A stretch of DNA of 64,000 nt, taken from positions 79,939,594 to 80,003,593 of the forward strand of contig CATQJL010000001.1 of NCBI GenBank assembly GCA_958299035.1, read 5' to 3'. Origin of the DNA: Cylicocyclus nassatus (Eukaryota; Nematoda; Chromadorea; Rhabditida; Strongylidae). The notes beneath the pieces are model-generated. The model did no database searches and was not told the origin of the DNA. It saw only the letters and a program-made list of their open reading frames with translations. Shown piece after piece: positions 1 to 10,360 of this stretch; the first letter of the stretch is position 1; every line of letters begins with the position of its first letter. Both the position numbers and the translations under genes were made by a program.

Positions 1-3000
1 CATGTCCACCTAAAACAAGATGACTCATAAATTTTCAAACTGTATATTATTACGTCTTCGATAAGTTCGTAGCGTTTTTTCGTCCCCATTTCGTTGAGGA
101 GCGATTGATTTGCGGCAAGTTGTGCATATCATTGGGAAGAGCAGTTATGAAAGTTCTACTCTCAAAATATGTCCACTAATTCTAGGGAAAAACTGATTCA
201 CTCGGATCTCGTAGTTTCCAAAGATGCAAATCTTGAAAGGCAAAAGGGAGCAATTTCGACATTTCGCTTTTTTTCTTATAACTAGGAACGTTTTTGCACA
301 GATTTTTTTTCGATTATGGTGCATGGCGTTATATGGAACCGAAAAGGATTGGATTGCTACAGAAGATTAGGTGAACAGCTCGTCCCCCGAAAAATAATTT
401 TCGCGGGACGGGCAGAACATGGTGCACTGTTGCTGGACAAGTAGGCGACGGTTAATTATACTGCAAATAATCCAACTGTACCTTTAAACCAGGTCTTACC
501 GCAGAAAAAGCCCAGACAGATTCAGTGAATTTTTCTGCATTAGTAAAAATGACCTCAAACGGCAAAAGTCGTCAAAACGTTCTGCAAGATTTGAAGGTAC
601 TTTGGCACCCAACGTACCCTCCAGATCTAGCTCTATCAAATTATCATTTGTTCCCTCTCTCGCAAAACTCCTGAATGGTGCATATCGTGATTTCATTGGA
701 TAATTTGAACTTAACTGCTTCGATGGCTTTCTTGGGACCCAGCGCGCTGCCGTTTGACATTGAAATTGAGAAGCTAATGGGATGTGCCAAAAGGCTGCGC
801 GTGCGCTACATCGAAAAACATATGTTGGCTGTTTTTGACCGTAAATTGATGATTCTGTTGGTTTATAAATACGCTACAAACTTAGGTCAAAGGTAAAGGT
901 GTGGCAAGTTGCTAATCATATACCCATATTTTTCATAGAGTCGCAATTGAAAATATCTTCTCTGTATTCTTACGCAGATAATCACCGAGAACTGTTCATG
1001 CTATAAAATAAAATTTTCAGTACTCTTGGTAAACGATTGACAGAAGGCAGTAGAAGCATCCAGGCGAATTGCACTCAACTTTAGATAGTAGCAAATTGTA
1101 CAAATTTTTTTGAAAGACTAAAGAATGAGGGTACTTTTCCGTTATCCGGACCCATTTTTTTCAGAGGATATATTATCTCTTCTACTCAACCATATTTGAT
1201 CAAAATTTGACAGGAAGGGATGTCAACCTCCTGCCACGTGTCAACAAAATTTCACATGTCACCGACATGTTTGACAGGTTTTACAAGGAGTTTCATGTCG
1301 CCTACCTACACTCGTGAGTCCGTCCCGTTTTATGATAAATACTCACCACAACTTTCAGTTTAACATTTCTAGAATTGAACAATAATATCGTGATAACGTC
1401 TTTCTGTTTTCAGATGAACATATTCAATTTGCCCAGGACAGAAAAGAGCGCCGTCAAATTTTTGCAAAAGAGAGATGTACTGCCTCGACGCAAATTCTGT
1501 GGAAGCGGCCATAGGATGAAGCTTTACTTCGGATCCAGCATATTTTGGAAGTGCAGCAAGACCACTTGCCGACAGAAGACCAACATCCGTACTGGGACTT
1601 GGTTTGTTGACTCACGCATCTTCGTTACAGCGATCCGTTTCATCTATGCTGGGCCAAAGAGCTGACTTCAATCGAGTGGTGCAAAAACGAGCTTGGTATG
1701 AATGACAACACGGCCGTCGACTGGAACAATTACATGCGCGATGTAGTTACCGAACAGCTAATTCAGCGAGGGAATAAAAAAATCGGAGGAGAAGGAAAAA
1801 TTGTTGAAATCGATGAAAGCTTGTTTACAAGACGCAAGAATCATGCCGGTCGCATACTTCTTCAGCAGTGGATTTTTGGAGGCGTTTGCCGAGAGACGAA
1901 GGAGTGTTTTTTGGTCGGAGTACCGAATCGTAATGCCTCAACGCTGCTAAAATCAATTACGGAGAACATTGAAGAAGGATCCATTATCTACTCTGATTGT
2001 TGGCGTGGTTATAAAACAGAAGATCTCACAGAAGCAGGATTTGAACATCTGAAGGTCAATCACAAGTACAACTTCGTTGATCCAAAGACAGTTGTCCACA
2101 CACAGACGATAGAGCGCTTGTGGGGAGGGGCTTAGTGGCGAAACAAGCGGCAGCGGGGTACTTCACGCCGTCATCTGGATTCTTTTCTGGCCGAATTCGC
2201 TTGGCGAAAACAGTTTGAAGGAGAAAATATTTTTGAGTTACTCCTAGAAGCGATCAAGAGGTTCCACTAATTGTTTTGGATTACTTTGTCTCAATAAAAA
2301 TCATCTTAACAGCTTTTGCATCATCTTGAATACTCTATTATGTCACCGGAAATGATCCTTAAAAAAACATGTCAAACTAAACTGAAACGTGTTAATTTTT
2401 TTCTGACACGTGGCAGGTGGACAGCTTTTTCAAGATCTATGAGAAGAAATTTCTCAATCGAAGCACATCTTTCAAGAGAACTCTCCGAAAAAATGGGTCC
2501 GGATAACGGAAAAGTACCAGAATGAGTACCCCAAAGCAAGCATTGAATACATTTTTTTACATCGAAGGGTTGAGCCAGACTTCGCCAGGAAGCGGCGTAC
2601 GCGGCGTACGCAGCGTACGCTCGGTATATTTCATCATAGGAGCATACGCGGCGTACGCTGCGTACGTCGCGTACGCCGCGCAGTCTGGCCCAACCCGAAC
2701 TCACAAGCTGCGCGGCTGTTTTTTTTTGCGTAATCTTCCACCTCAGATGTATGCGAAGATGCACTTTAGTTGATTTTCTGTTTGATCAAAGCAGCCTCAC
2801 ACCTCTTATGCATCATCGCAAGTCGAATTAGGGTTTTTCAACAAGTAGCAAAGACCCATAAAAGCGAGCACTCAAAACGAAAGATCTTGCGAATTGCCAA
2901 GCGGTAATTTCTGCGTTAAATTACCTCTCTATCAGTTATTTACCTCTTTTAGCGCAAACGATTAGGACAAGAGTCAGTAGCACCAACAGCTGCAATTTCT

Positions 3001-3004
3001 GCAT
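1..3004 (-). CDS. Small secreted protein, type 1, copy A (partial)
   Basis: Only exon 1 (2944-3004) and the first nine bases of exon 2 (1-9) lie in the window; exons 2 to 4 continue to the left. Exon 1 encodes a start methionine and a strongly hydrophobic signal peptide (MQKLQLLVLLTLVLIVCAKR) and ends in phase 1 at a GTAAAT donor. Exon 2 starts after a TTTTAG acceptor. The start is chosen because the same ATG, 61-bp exon and phase recur in copy C and at 32,413-32,473. A TTTGCAG 3' splice site lies 15-20 bases upstream of the ATG, consistent with trans-splicing. Intron 1 is 2,934 bp, against about 1.5 kb in B and under 1.2 kb in C, because two transposons sit in it. A third lies about 336 bp upstream of the ATG. 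Function unknown; the intact signal peptide suggests secretion. Whether the rest is intact cannot be seen. Confidence 0.8.
1130..2518 (+). mobile_element. Merlin-family DNA transposon in intron 1 of the type-1A gene
   Basis: The element is bounded by near-perfect inverted repeats that begin GGTACTTTTCCGTTATCCGG and is flanked by the 8-bp target duplication AGAATGAG (1122-1129 and 2519-2526). Copies B and C lack it, which gives the empty site. The 8-bp duplication, GG-starting ends and an ISXO2-like transposase place it in the Merlin/IS1016 superfamily. It encodes one transposase, now broken. It inserted after copy A separated from B and C. Confidence 0.92.
1414..2270 (+). pseudogene. Merlin (ISXO2-like) DDE transposase, broken
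   Basis: This is a transposase of about 285 codons that would cut and join the element's ends. The reading begins at an ATG directly behind a TTTTCAG acceptor and shows an N-terminal zinc-ribbon-like part (Cys pairs around 1498 and 1551-1569; the first pair has lost a Cys). The catalytic core has Asp in IDES (1812-1814), Asp in YSDCWRGY (about 1995) and Glu in TIERLW (near 2112). Two lesions inactivate it. One base is missing near 1645-1652, shifting from WAKEL into another frame. A TAG at 2133-2135 replaces what is normally a Lys or Arg codon just after the catalytic Glu. The reading resumes in the same frame to a TAA at 2268-2270. Family assignment rests on the motif pattern and the 8-bp target duplication. 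Confidence 0.9.
2567..2696. repeat. 130-bp foldback element with GCGTAC repeats
   Basis: Ends GGGTTGAGCCAGACT and AGTCTGGCCCAACCC are inverted. The flanks are GAA on both sides, and copy B at the same place has a single GAA, so this is a small inserted element with a 3-bp target duplication (as in PIF/Harbinger-type elements; superfamily is inference). Inside, both arms consist of repeated GCGTACGC units facing each other around a short AT-rich loop, so almost the whole element can fold on itself. Confidence 0.85.
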
Positions 3005-3339
3005 CCTCTGTGTAACTGCAAAAGCAGTGAGTTAATTCAATCTATTTTCAACAACATGTAAATGTAATTTCCAAAACCTTTGTGTTACTGGAACACTGAA
3101 GTCTCCTCTTGGAACTGTAGGGTATAAACAAGAACTAGAGTTGCCGGCCACAGACCGCAAAAGCATTATCTAATGGAGCAGAAATAAGGCACTTGCAGTT
3201 ATTTTGAAAAGACTGAACCATAGTGCGAACTTTCGAAATCCAGGCCTCAGAGTCGACTGTTTTTCCAAGAACTTTCTTCTTTTTTCAGTGCACATCAACT
3301 AACGATCACGGCGCAAACTTTTCTATCTGATATAACAAC

Positions 3340-5040
3340 CAGGGTCAAGCAAGGGGTGTGGCACACGATCGCTGGTTACGCCCCCTTCCCTGATTGCTGT
3401 CTTAATAAGACCCCCCCCTGAACTACATACCTAAGATAGCATTACCAGAGTTGAGAAAGAGGTCAGGCACAAGTCTTTCGAAACCCCTCCCCCCCCCCTC
3501 CCATGAAAGCCCTCAAACGATCCCTTCTTCCTCCTCTTAACCTCTGGACCTCAAAGTGTGACATTTTGGAGGACACCATCTTTTTCTAGAGAGTTTTCAG
3601 ATTTTTTAGAGCTGTACGCCCGATTTTCTGTGACTGCACTTTACAATCACACGTAATTTGACGGCTGATTTTGATCTGAATGGGCATATTGAAAGGGCCA
3701 TAATTTTCTTATGGGTGGGGCAATCGGCTCCAAATGTCCATTGCAGCAAGAAGAAGCTATGTGCTCAATACTCATACCAGCAATGGAGCGCTTTCTGGAT
3801 TTTGAAGGCAAGTTAAGGGGGTGTGCCGCACCCCATTAACTATATCAAAAAAGCATATTTAGCGGACAGTATTTATATAAATCGATAGCCTAAACCTTGT
3901 AGATTCCATAGGACTGTTTGGAGCCTGATTTGTCCTCTTAGCTCTAACAAGGGAACGATACTCAATGTCCGTGGCCTTTTGAGACGAGATGTATACCATT
4001 ACACTCGCCTTCGAACGCTAATTCCGAATCTGACTTCCGTTTCTGCTAATCGTTTCTCTGAAGGAAGTTATGGAGGAATTTCGAGCCAACTTTATCCGCT
4101 CAAGGGGTATGGTCACCAGAACGGCCTCTACCGGCGCCATGTTATTGTCTAGTGGTTAGCGTGATAGCCTCGTAACTTGATACAAGTGTAGGTTCAAATC
4201 CTTTTGTGTTTTTGTTTTGCACTACCTCAATTAAAATTGTTCAAGATTCACTCGAATTATGGTCATTGGATACATTCTAACGCAAATAGTAAATTTTTTC
4301 CAAATTTCCACATTTCTTGAAGAGTAAGGGCGTCCAGTTAGCTTGAAGATGCGAAAGAAGGTTTATTGAGGCAATGCAAAACTGAAAAACACAAAAGGAT
4401 TCGAACCTACAGCTGTATCAACTCATGAGCCTAACTCGCTAACCACTAGACCACACCGCACCGTCACTGTTGACGCTTCGAACGTATTTCAGTGGAAAGG
4501 CGAAGCCCGCACAATCCTTTACAACATCTTTGAAGCGATTAGCAGAAACGGAAGTCAGATTCGGAATCAGCGTCCCAAGACGAGTGTAATGGTATACAAC
4601 TCATCTCAAAAAGCCACGGACACCGAGTATCGTTTCCTTGTAAGTAATATTTGGTGAAAGCACAGCGATCAAAAGCGAAAAATGGGAAAAACGAGATCTT
4701 GGTTGGCTTCTAATTCCACAGTTTGCAGGTCTTCTGAAGCGGAATTCCTGAGTTGGACAAAGAAGGAGTAGTGCTTTGTCTTGGGTGCAAAAACGGATAG
4801 CTAATTCACCTTTGAAACAAAGTTAACCATGTTGGAATTTGACCATTTCATTTAGGTAGCCTAGCATCTTGAATCTTCAGAATTCGCTCAAACTTTGTCT
4901 ACAGTGGTTAATTGACATGCTAATTATGGATATGATACGAATATTATGTTATCACTAATATCAGAATACCCAACTACGACCCTCTCCCCTTTTGACTCCT
5001 CAATACGACCCCCCAGGTGTGGCGTGCCGCATTGACCCTG
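3340..5040. mobile_element. hAT-like element upstream of type-1A gene
   Basis: Inverted ends CAGGGTCAAGCA and GCATTGACCCTG (about 11 bp) are flanked by the 8-bp target duplication ATAACAAC (3332-3339 and 5041-5048). Copy B has the uninterrupted site at about 37,376. CAGGG ends with 8-bp duplications fit the hAT superfamily. No transposase reading frame is recognisable, so it is non-autonomous. The right half matches the element at 55,383-56,462. A second element (3944-4644) sits inside it. It lies about 336 bp upstream of the type-1A ATG and displaces all further upstream sequence by 1.7 kb. Confidence 0.88.
3944..4644. mobile_element. Palindromic element with two opposed tRNA-Met-like heads, copy 1
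   Basis: Ends CTAACAAGGGAACGATACTC and its inverse define a 701-bp insertion inside the hAT-like element; 55,383-56,462 has the uninterrupted site (about 56,048). Each half carries a tRNA-like head: plus strand 4146-4201 and minus strand about 4396-4456. Both show an A-box-like TGTCTAGTGG or TGGTCTAGTGG and a B-box GGTTCAAATCC or GGTTCGAATCC. The minus head has a CTCATGA loop with CAT at the anticodon position, hence Met-like. Acceptor stems are not formed, so these are not tRNA genes. Confidence 0.75.
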
Positions 5041-5048
5041 ATAACAAC

Positions 5049-7796
5049 TCCTGTGAGTTTTTTGCGGTTTATTCACATCGCTGGTTTCATTTCACTCATC
5101 CGTTCAAGAATGGGGCTTAAGGTGAACAATTACAGAAGTTCTCTCCTCAATAATTGATTTGTGTAAAGCTGTAGCGCTTTCTAACATCATCTCTTTATTC
5201 TCTCATTCTACTCAAAATCAAACGAACGTAAGTGGGACCGACATCTACTTGATCTTCTTTCTAATGAAGGAAAATGAAAAAAAGAAAAGTGGAAATCTAT
5301 TGTCAAGGCTCAAAGAGTGGGCGTGAGCCACAAATTATCGTAAATGTAAAGGAGTTGCTTCTTGATAAGAGGCTATTTGAAGGAAAGATTTGCCAAAGAA
5401 ACAACGCTATCGTTAGGCTACAATGCAAAGCTAAAGCAACTTTAAAGACATGCTACATAGTCGCCCAGTATTTGCGCATGCCTCTTTCTTAGTTTAGCAA
5501 TGGAGCAATGAAGCAGCTTCTGCTCTTACTGCATTTACAGCAAGGGTCTTGGCTTGGTGCGAATGACTTCGTCGTGACAACGCCCCTTTTACAGAAAAGA
5601 TCTTATGACGCTTTAGAGTTGACTATGCGTAATGAAATTTGTATGTCACGCGGTCATATCAGCCCTATATACACATGTAAGGAAAATTTTATAGATGTTT
5701 TTGATACCGGTTCGCTTTCGTGATTGGTTTCTATCGTTATCTGGTATGCAAGTAATGAACTATGCTCAATAGACGAGGGTGATAGATTAAAAAGTGTGAC
5801 AGCACGTTCAGTGTTTGTTGTAATGACTTTGCATTTTTACACCTAATTCTTAGTGTTGCATCTTATTCTGCAATAGCTTGTTTTCCTGCACAATGTTCAA
5901 AATTGCTTTGATTCAATTTTTTGTTATCGTGCAAAGTTTTACATGAAGAAGTTCCTTGAAGGTATAGTTAATTTGCTGATTTTTACAACTCCCTAGTACA
6001 GAAGTTGAAGGTTTATTTTAATTGCTTACAATCATCTTTTATCAAGTTGAAGCGCTCTCAGGTAAAAAGGACGACTATTTTTATAAAGTGTCAATATATG
6101 TTAGACGTTAACTAGCCATTGAATAAATTCGATCGTGTTCAAAGATTTGTAAAAGTTACTTTCAAATTTCTGTTTTGCTTGGCTATTGAAGTAATTCAAC
6201 GAAAATAAGAGATGGTAAACTACGCTGATACAGGATGTTTTATTCATGGAAAAATGACTCAGAAAATTGGAAATCTCGAATTTCACCAATTTCTGAACAA
6301 AACAAATGCATAAGTTGCACATATGTTAAGCACACATACGATTAATATTTGCAACAAAATAAGTGGGCGTAGATGAACTACTGAAACGATTTAGCCCAGA
6401 AAATGACTTTTGTACACAAGTATCGGGAATCCCCACCAATGTAATTTGCGAGTTTCATGCCTATCGTACATCGTGCTGTATAACTCAACGTCGCACCTCT
6501 GCTATAAAGAGATTAGCATTGCACCACGAAAATTCTTGTAGCAGTCCTGAATCAAAGATTAGAGGTGATTATTGAGGAAGAAGATAATACTTCTGCATAA
6601 GTGCAGAAGTAGGGAAGTGTGGTCTGCACATGACTTTATGTGTACTTATTTTGACACATCACATTTATAGTGTCGATTAAACTGAAACAGCGATAGCTTT
6701 TTTTCCCTTGCAAAATGCTGAGATACACTTCATATATTTTCTTGATGGCAGACCTCGCCGCAATCGTCAGCCGTAGCACTGATTTTTAACAGACCCGTAA
6801 TTTCAAAATCATTTATCTCTCTGCAAACTCGATAAAAACCTTATAAAGTTGTGCCATGTATCAATAGTGCTAATGTCTTGGTATAAATAGGTAAAATTTC
6901 ATGAAGACGAAATTTTCTCAAAACACTGCTCGCAAATTCGGGGTCTGCCAAATTTTTCACAACTTACACATCTCCTCTGCCTTACCGAAAACATGCTTAA
7001 TACCGTCATACTAACCCCAGCACAACTTTGCGATGGTTTCTTAAAAATAGCGGCGATTTTGCCGTAGGCATAAAAGCTATGTCTCCTTAATAAGGAAATA
7101 GTTTGACTAAACTAATGCGATAATTCGAAATCTATTATCCGGTCTTGAAGATTGGTAAAACTCGTATTTTCACAAAAGTACTAGCGAATATTGAAGGTTG
7201 AGATTATGCGAGAGTACCAACTTATCTATAGCTTTGTTTTCAGCTACTCTTTTTGGGACATAACTCTTATACAAAACCCTTATGCCTCAGTTTGCTTGAT
7301 TAGAGGCATATGCGGGCTACAAAACATGAGTTGAGATTCATGGCCAGTTCACTGGTTTTGATATCTCGCTTTCAAGATTGACTGTGAAGAAGCATCTGTG
7401 GATTGTTCGCTATAAATCAAACTTTTTTAGGAAAATTGGTCAAATGTGCAAAATAGAACACTTAGTGAAACAGCAAAGAAGCTTGATATGAAAAAAAAAA
7501 CGACAAGGAAACATATACTATAAACCCAAACGGTCTATACCTGGGACACGGTTCTCGTAGTTCCTCAGCGTCAACATTAAGAACGGTAACAGCATGTTTG
7601 CGAACAGTGCAATATTATTCTGAGGTAAAATATACTAAAAAAGCGATCAAGCTTAACGGAGCAATATGGACGCGCACACATACCAAGTTTATAAAGACCC
7701 TGTATTGCGAAATACGGCAAAAATTTCATGAAGCTCTGATACTTATAAGCGTACTATAATTACATAAATCCACTATATTTTCAAAGACCTACATAG
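5049..7796. other. Upstream and intergenic part of segment A, no gene recognised
   Basis: This matches 37,390-38,190 plus 40,000-41,650 in B and 53,235-57,540 in C. The only open frames are short and not preserved between copies. The stretch at 7,178-7,192 is the uninterrupted counterpart of the site where a hAT-type MITE sits in both B (41,155) and C (56,939). Confidence 0.6.
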
Positions 7797-8160
7797 CAGT
7801 GGCGGTCGCAGAATTTCGGACCGGGGGGGGGCGACAAAAATTTTTTCCAGATGAAGGTTCGAGGGCGTTAACCACGCACTCCGAAAAAATTTTTGGGGTG
7901 CTTCTCAAAATTTTTGCGGATCCCTAACCCCTAAAATCTGGAAAAAGGGGGCGTGGCTGACTCCACGCCCCCGAAAATTTTTTTATAAGGCTAATTTGAA
8001 TTTTTAAAAAATTTTAAAAAATATTTTAGTTATCTACAAAAATAAACAAGTCGTTTGCACATTTTTATAACCCATATAGGTAAGTTTCAAAGATTTCGCG
8101 ACCCGTTCTCGGTGGGGGGGGGCCGCTCCCCCCCCCCCCCCACCTTTCGGTCCGCCGCTG
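7797..8160. mobile_element. hAT-type MITE (CAGTGGCG family), copy 1
   Basis: Ends CAGTGGCGGTC and CCGCCGCTG flank 364 bp, with the 8-bp target duplication CTACATAG on both sides (7789-7796 and 8161-8168). Runs of G near the left end and of C near the right end make the subterminal regions complementary. An internal AT-rich stretch (TTTTTAAAAAATTTTAAAAA) is shared with the copies at 39,168, 45,663 and 56,939. No coding sequence. Confidence 0.93.
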
Positions 8161-8196
8161 CTACATAGATATCTACCTAGATATCTAAAGGCTATT

Positions 8197-8338
8197 GCAT
8201 GACGAAGGCGCAGAAACGGTATTAGTTGAACGGGGCAAATGGGACGCGCGCGTATCCCGACAGTATGTAAATCCCATGTAGCGCTCTGCGGCTAATAAAA
8301 CCGCGTTCGCACTCAAAGATACTGCGCCTTCGTCATGC
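8197..8338. mobile_element. 142-bp MITE with GCATGACGAAGGCGCAG ends
   Basis: A 17-bp perfect terminal inverted repeat (GCATGACGAAGGCGCAG and its inverse) bounds 142 bp that include GGGACGCGCGCGTATCCC, itself self-complementary. No target duplication can be assigned with confidence and no superfamily is recognised. Confidence 0.65.
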
Positions 8339-10360
8339 TGCTGCCTGTATGTATATATGTGTGTCTAGAAAGCAGAAGAGAACAAGTATCTGCGGTTTTC
8401 TTGAGCGGAGGTTAACTCGCGAGGAACCCATCTATCCAACTTTTCCACCCAATTTAATTGAAATGTGAAATGGCGAACAGCAGTGTTTATGATTAAGGTC
8501 TTTTGCAATTTCTCGTGCAGAAAAATGGGGAAGATTGCTCTACAACCATCTTTCGCATGACCGTCATGTAAAAGTGAGCAACATCCAGCACCTTCGTTTT
8601 CTTCATCCCTGTATCTCCACAGCGAGATGTTTGGAACCGGTGTAGGACCAGTGAAAATGCTAACACTTTCTTCACCAAAACTTAGGGTTGATATTGTGAG
8701 TTGTTTCCGAGCTTGCCCTAGGGAAATTCGCTAAAATATTATAAATCTGTAATCCCCTTTTGAAGTGTTTCTTTGTAAATTTACCGGTTGAAAAATCACA
8801 TTTTGTGTCGTACTAGTGAGAAGATAGAAATTTTTACTTTCTGGTGGCCATGTCACTCATTTGAAGCAGCAGAAAAACTTATTGGAAAACAATCGAAAAA
8901 GATTTGTGACTGAAAACGCGCATTTATGCACTAAATGTTTTTTGACTGCTAATTGCTCGTTTAAGGAAGACGCGCTCGTAAATATCAATACCGACATTTA
9001 TCGCTACCACAGCAAGCTTGAGGGACGAAAGACATTCATAGATTATACAGTAAAGTCGTATAACTAATGATAATTCTCAGAAAATTGACTAAGAATAGTA
9101 ACTGGATTAAAGTTCAGTTGGTATACAGAGACAAAAAAATCAAGACAGTCTAGTTGAAATAGCAACAATGTAATATGTTGGATCAAAACATAGCCGCAAA
9201 AAACCCTTTTTCAAAGAAATGTCCGGACACTTACGTCGTGAGGAGATGAACCTTCTAATGTTGAGGCTAAAGTAGGAGTAATTCACGTTGATTGTATTAT
9301 ATTCAACTTTTCCCTTTTCCGTTTGGATACTTCAAAACTTGTTCCCTTTCGTCCGTCGCTACTAGTTTTTTTTCCTGTATTCCATGAAATAGTGCCTTCT
9401 TCAAAGGCAAATATTGTCGTAAGAGAGTTAAACTTTTAGTAATCAAGAACTTGAACTGACTCAATTTTATAATTTAGGCCAGCTGGAGCAGGCCATAAAA
9501 AGCTAGCTTATTGGCCGAATACTCATTTGAACAATTTCTATACGTTTGTCCGAGATACAAAACCAGCCTTCTTATCATAAAGTGTTTACCGAAAACAGCA
9601 AACATTACGATTATGTTGTTTCTATGCATGTTTGCTTAAGAAACACAAAGTTGGCTATACGAGCCCAGTCGGAGAGCACCTTCCTATTTATTGAATTTTG
9701 GGTAGTAATACTTCATTCTAAAATGAGACGATTTGTAACACACAAGCTGGGACCATTGATGCGTGATCGTCATCGTGGCACAAGTTGAAGAAAATGGGAA
9801 AAATGGAATTTCATGTCGGTTAGCAAAACGAAGAATAGTAAGAAAAAAGCAAGTTTTTATAATACTAATTATAAACGCTCTTTCCAAAGTACATGAACGA
9901 TCAACTAATAGTATAACCAATGATAAAAACGATCATAACACTTCAAACTAAGCTGCTCCAGCATGTCGCTTTTCCATCTCCATCCTTGGAATATTTACAT
10001 TTAGTAGACGACAGTTGCATTTGATGAACATGAAACCTACGAAAAATATTGCTCATGCTTCATCAAAAACACCATAGCACCATCAAGGTTAACTCAGAAA
10101 ATAATAGTTGATTTATCGATCTAATTTAGATGTGCAACTTCACAGAAAACTACGATAAAGCTGCAATACTCAAGCATACTAGATAATCAGTGCAATTGGA
10201 ATGTTTTCGTTCACTTTGAAGAAAGAGAAATTACTTTAAAAAATAGACGATAGTCCCCCGGGCATCAGGGTGATCATACAAAGCTGGAAAATGAGGCTTC
10301 TACAGCTTCTCGCTCTTGTTTAATGTGTTCATAGTGAAGGAAGGTAGGAATACTACGGAT
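8339..10360. other. No gene or clear repeat seen
   Basis: AT-rich sequence with many stops in all frames. The longest open frames are under 80 codons, have no recognisable motifs and have no paralogue in the window. Confidence 0.5.

Larger units (their letters stand above)
1..7560. repeat. Tandem segment copy A (left part outside window)
   Basis: This stretch aligns by eye with 35,450-41,650 (copy B) and 51,665-57,540 (copy C), interrupted by insertions private to one copy. It carries the type-1 secreted-protein gene and its upstream region. Insertions private to A are the Merlin element (1130-2518), a 130-bp foldback (2567-2696) and a hAT-like element (3340-5040). Similarity to B and C stops near 7,490. 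The next 70 bases instead resemble the interior of a MITE in copy B (about 41,225-41,320). No type-2 gene follows, unlike in B and C, so A is truncated or rearranged on this side. Confidence 0.85.

Noticed and set aside
4146..4201. Possible functional tRNA-Met gene
   Set aside because: A-box and B-box are recognisable but the acceptor stem and T stem do not pair, and the same head recurs in mirrored pairs inside a repeat; kept as a tRNA-like repeat head.
5274..6575. Short frames upstream of type-1A as a further gene
   Set aside because: The homologous DNA in B and C has indels that break every one of these frames.
9478..9965. Possible TIR element with GCTGGAGCAG at both ends
   Set aside because: Only about 10 bases match, with no further arm similarity and no target duplication.
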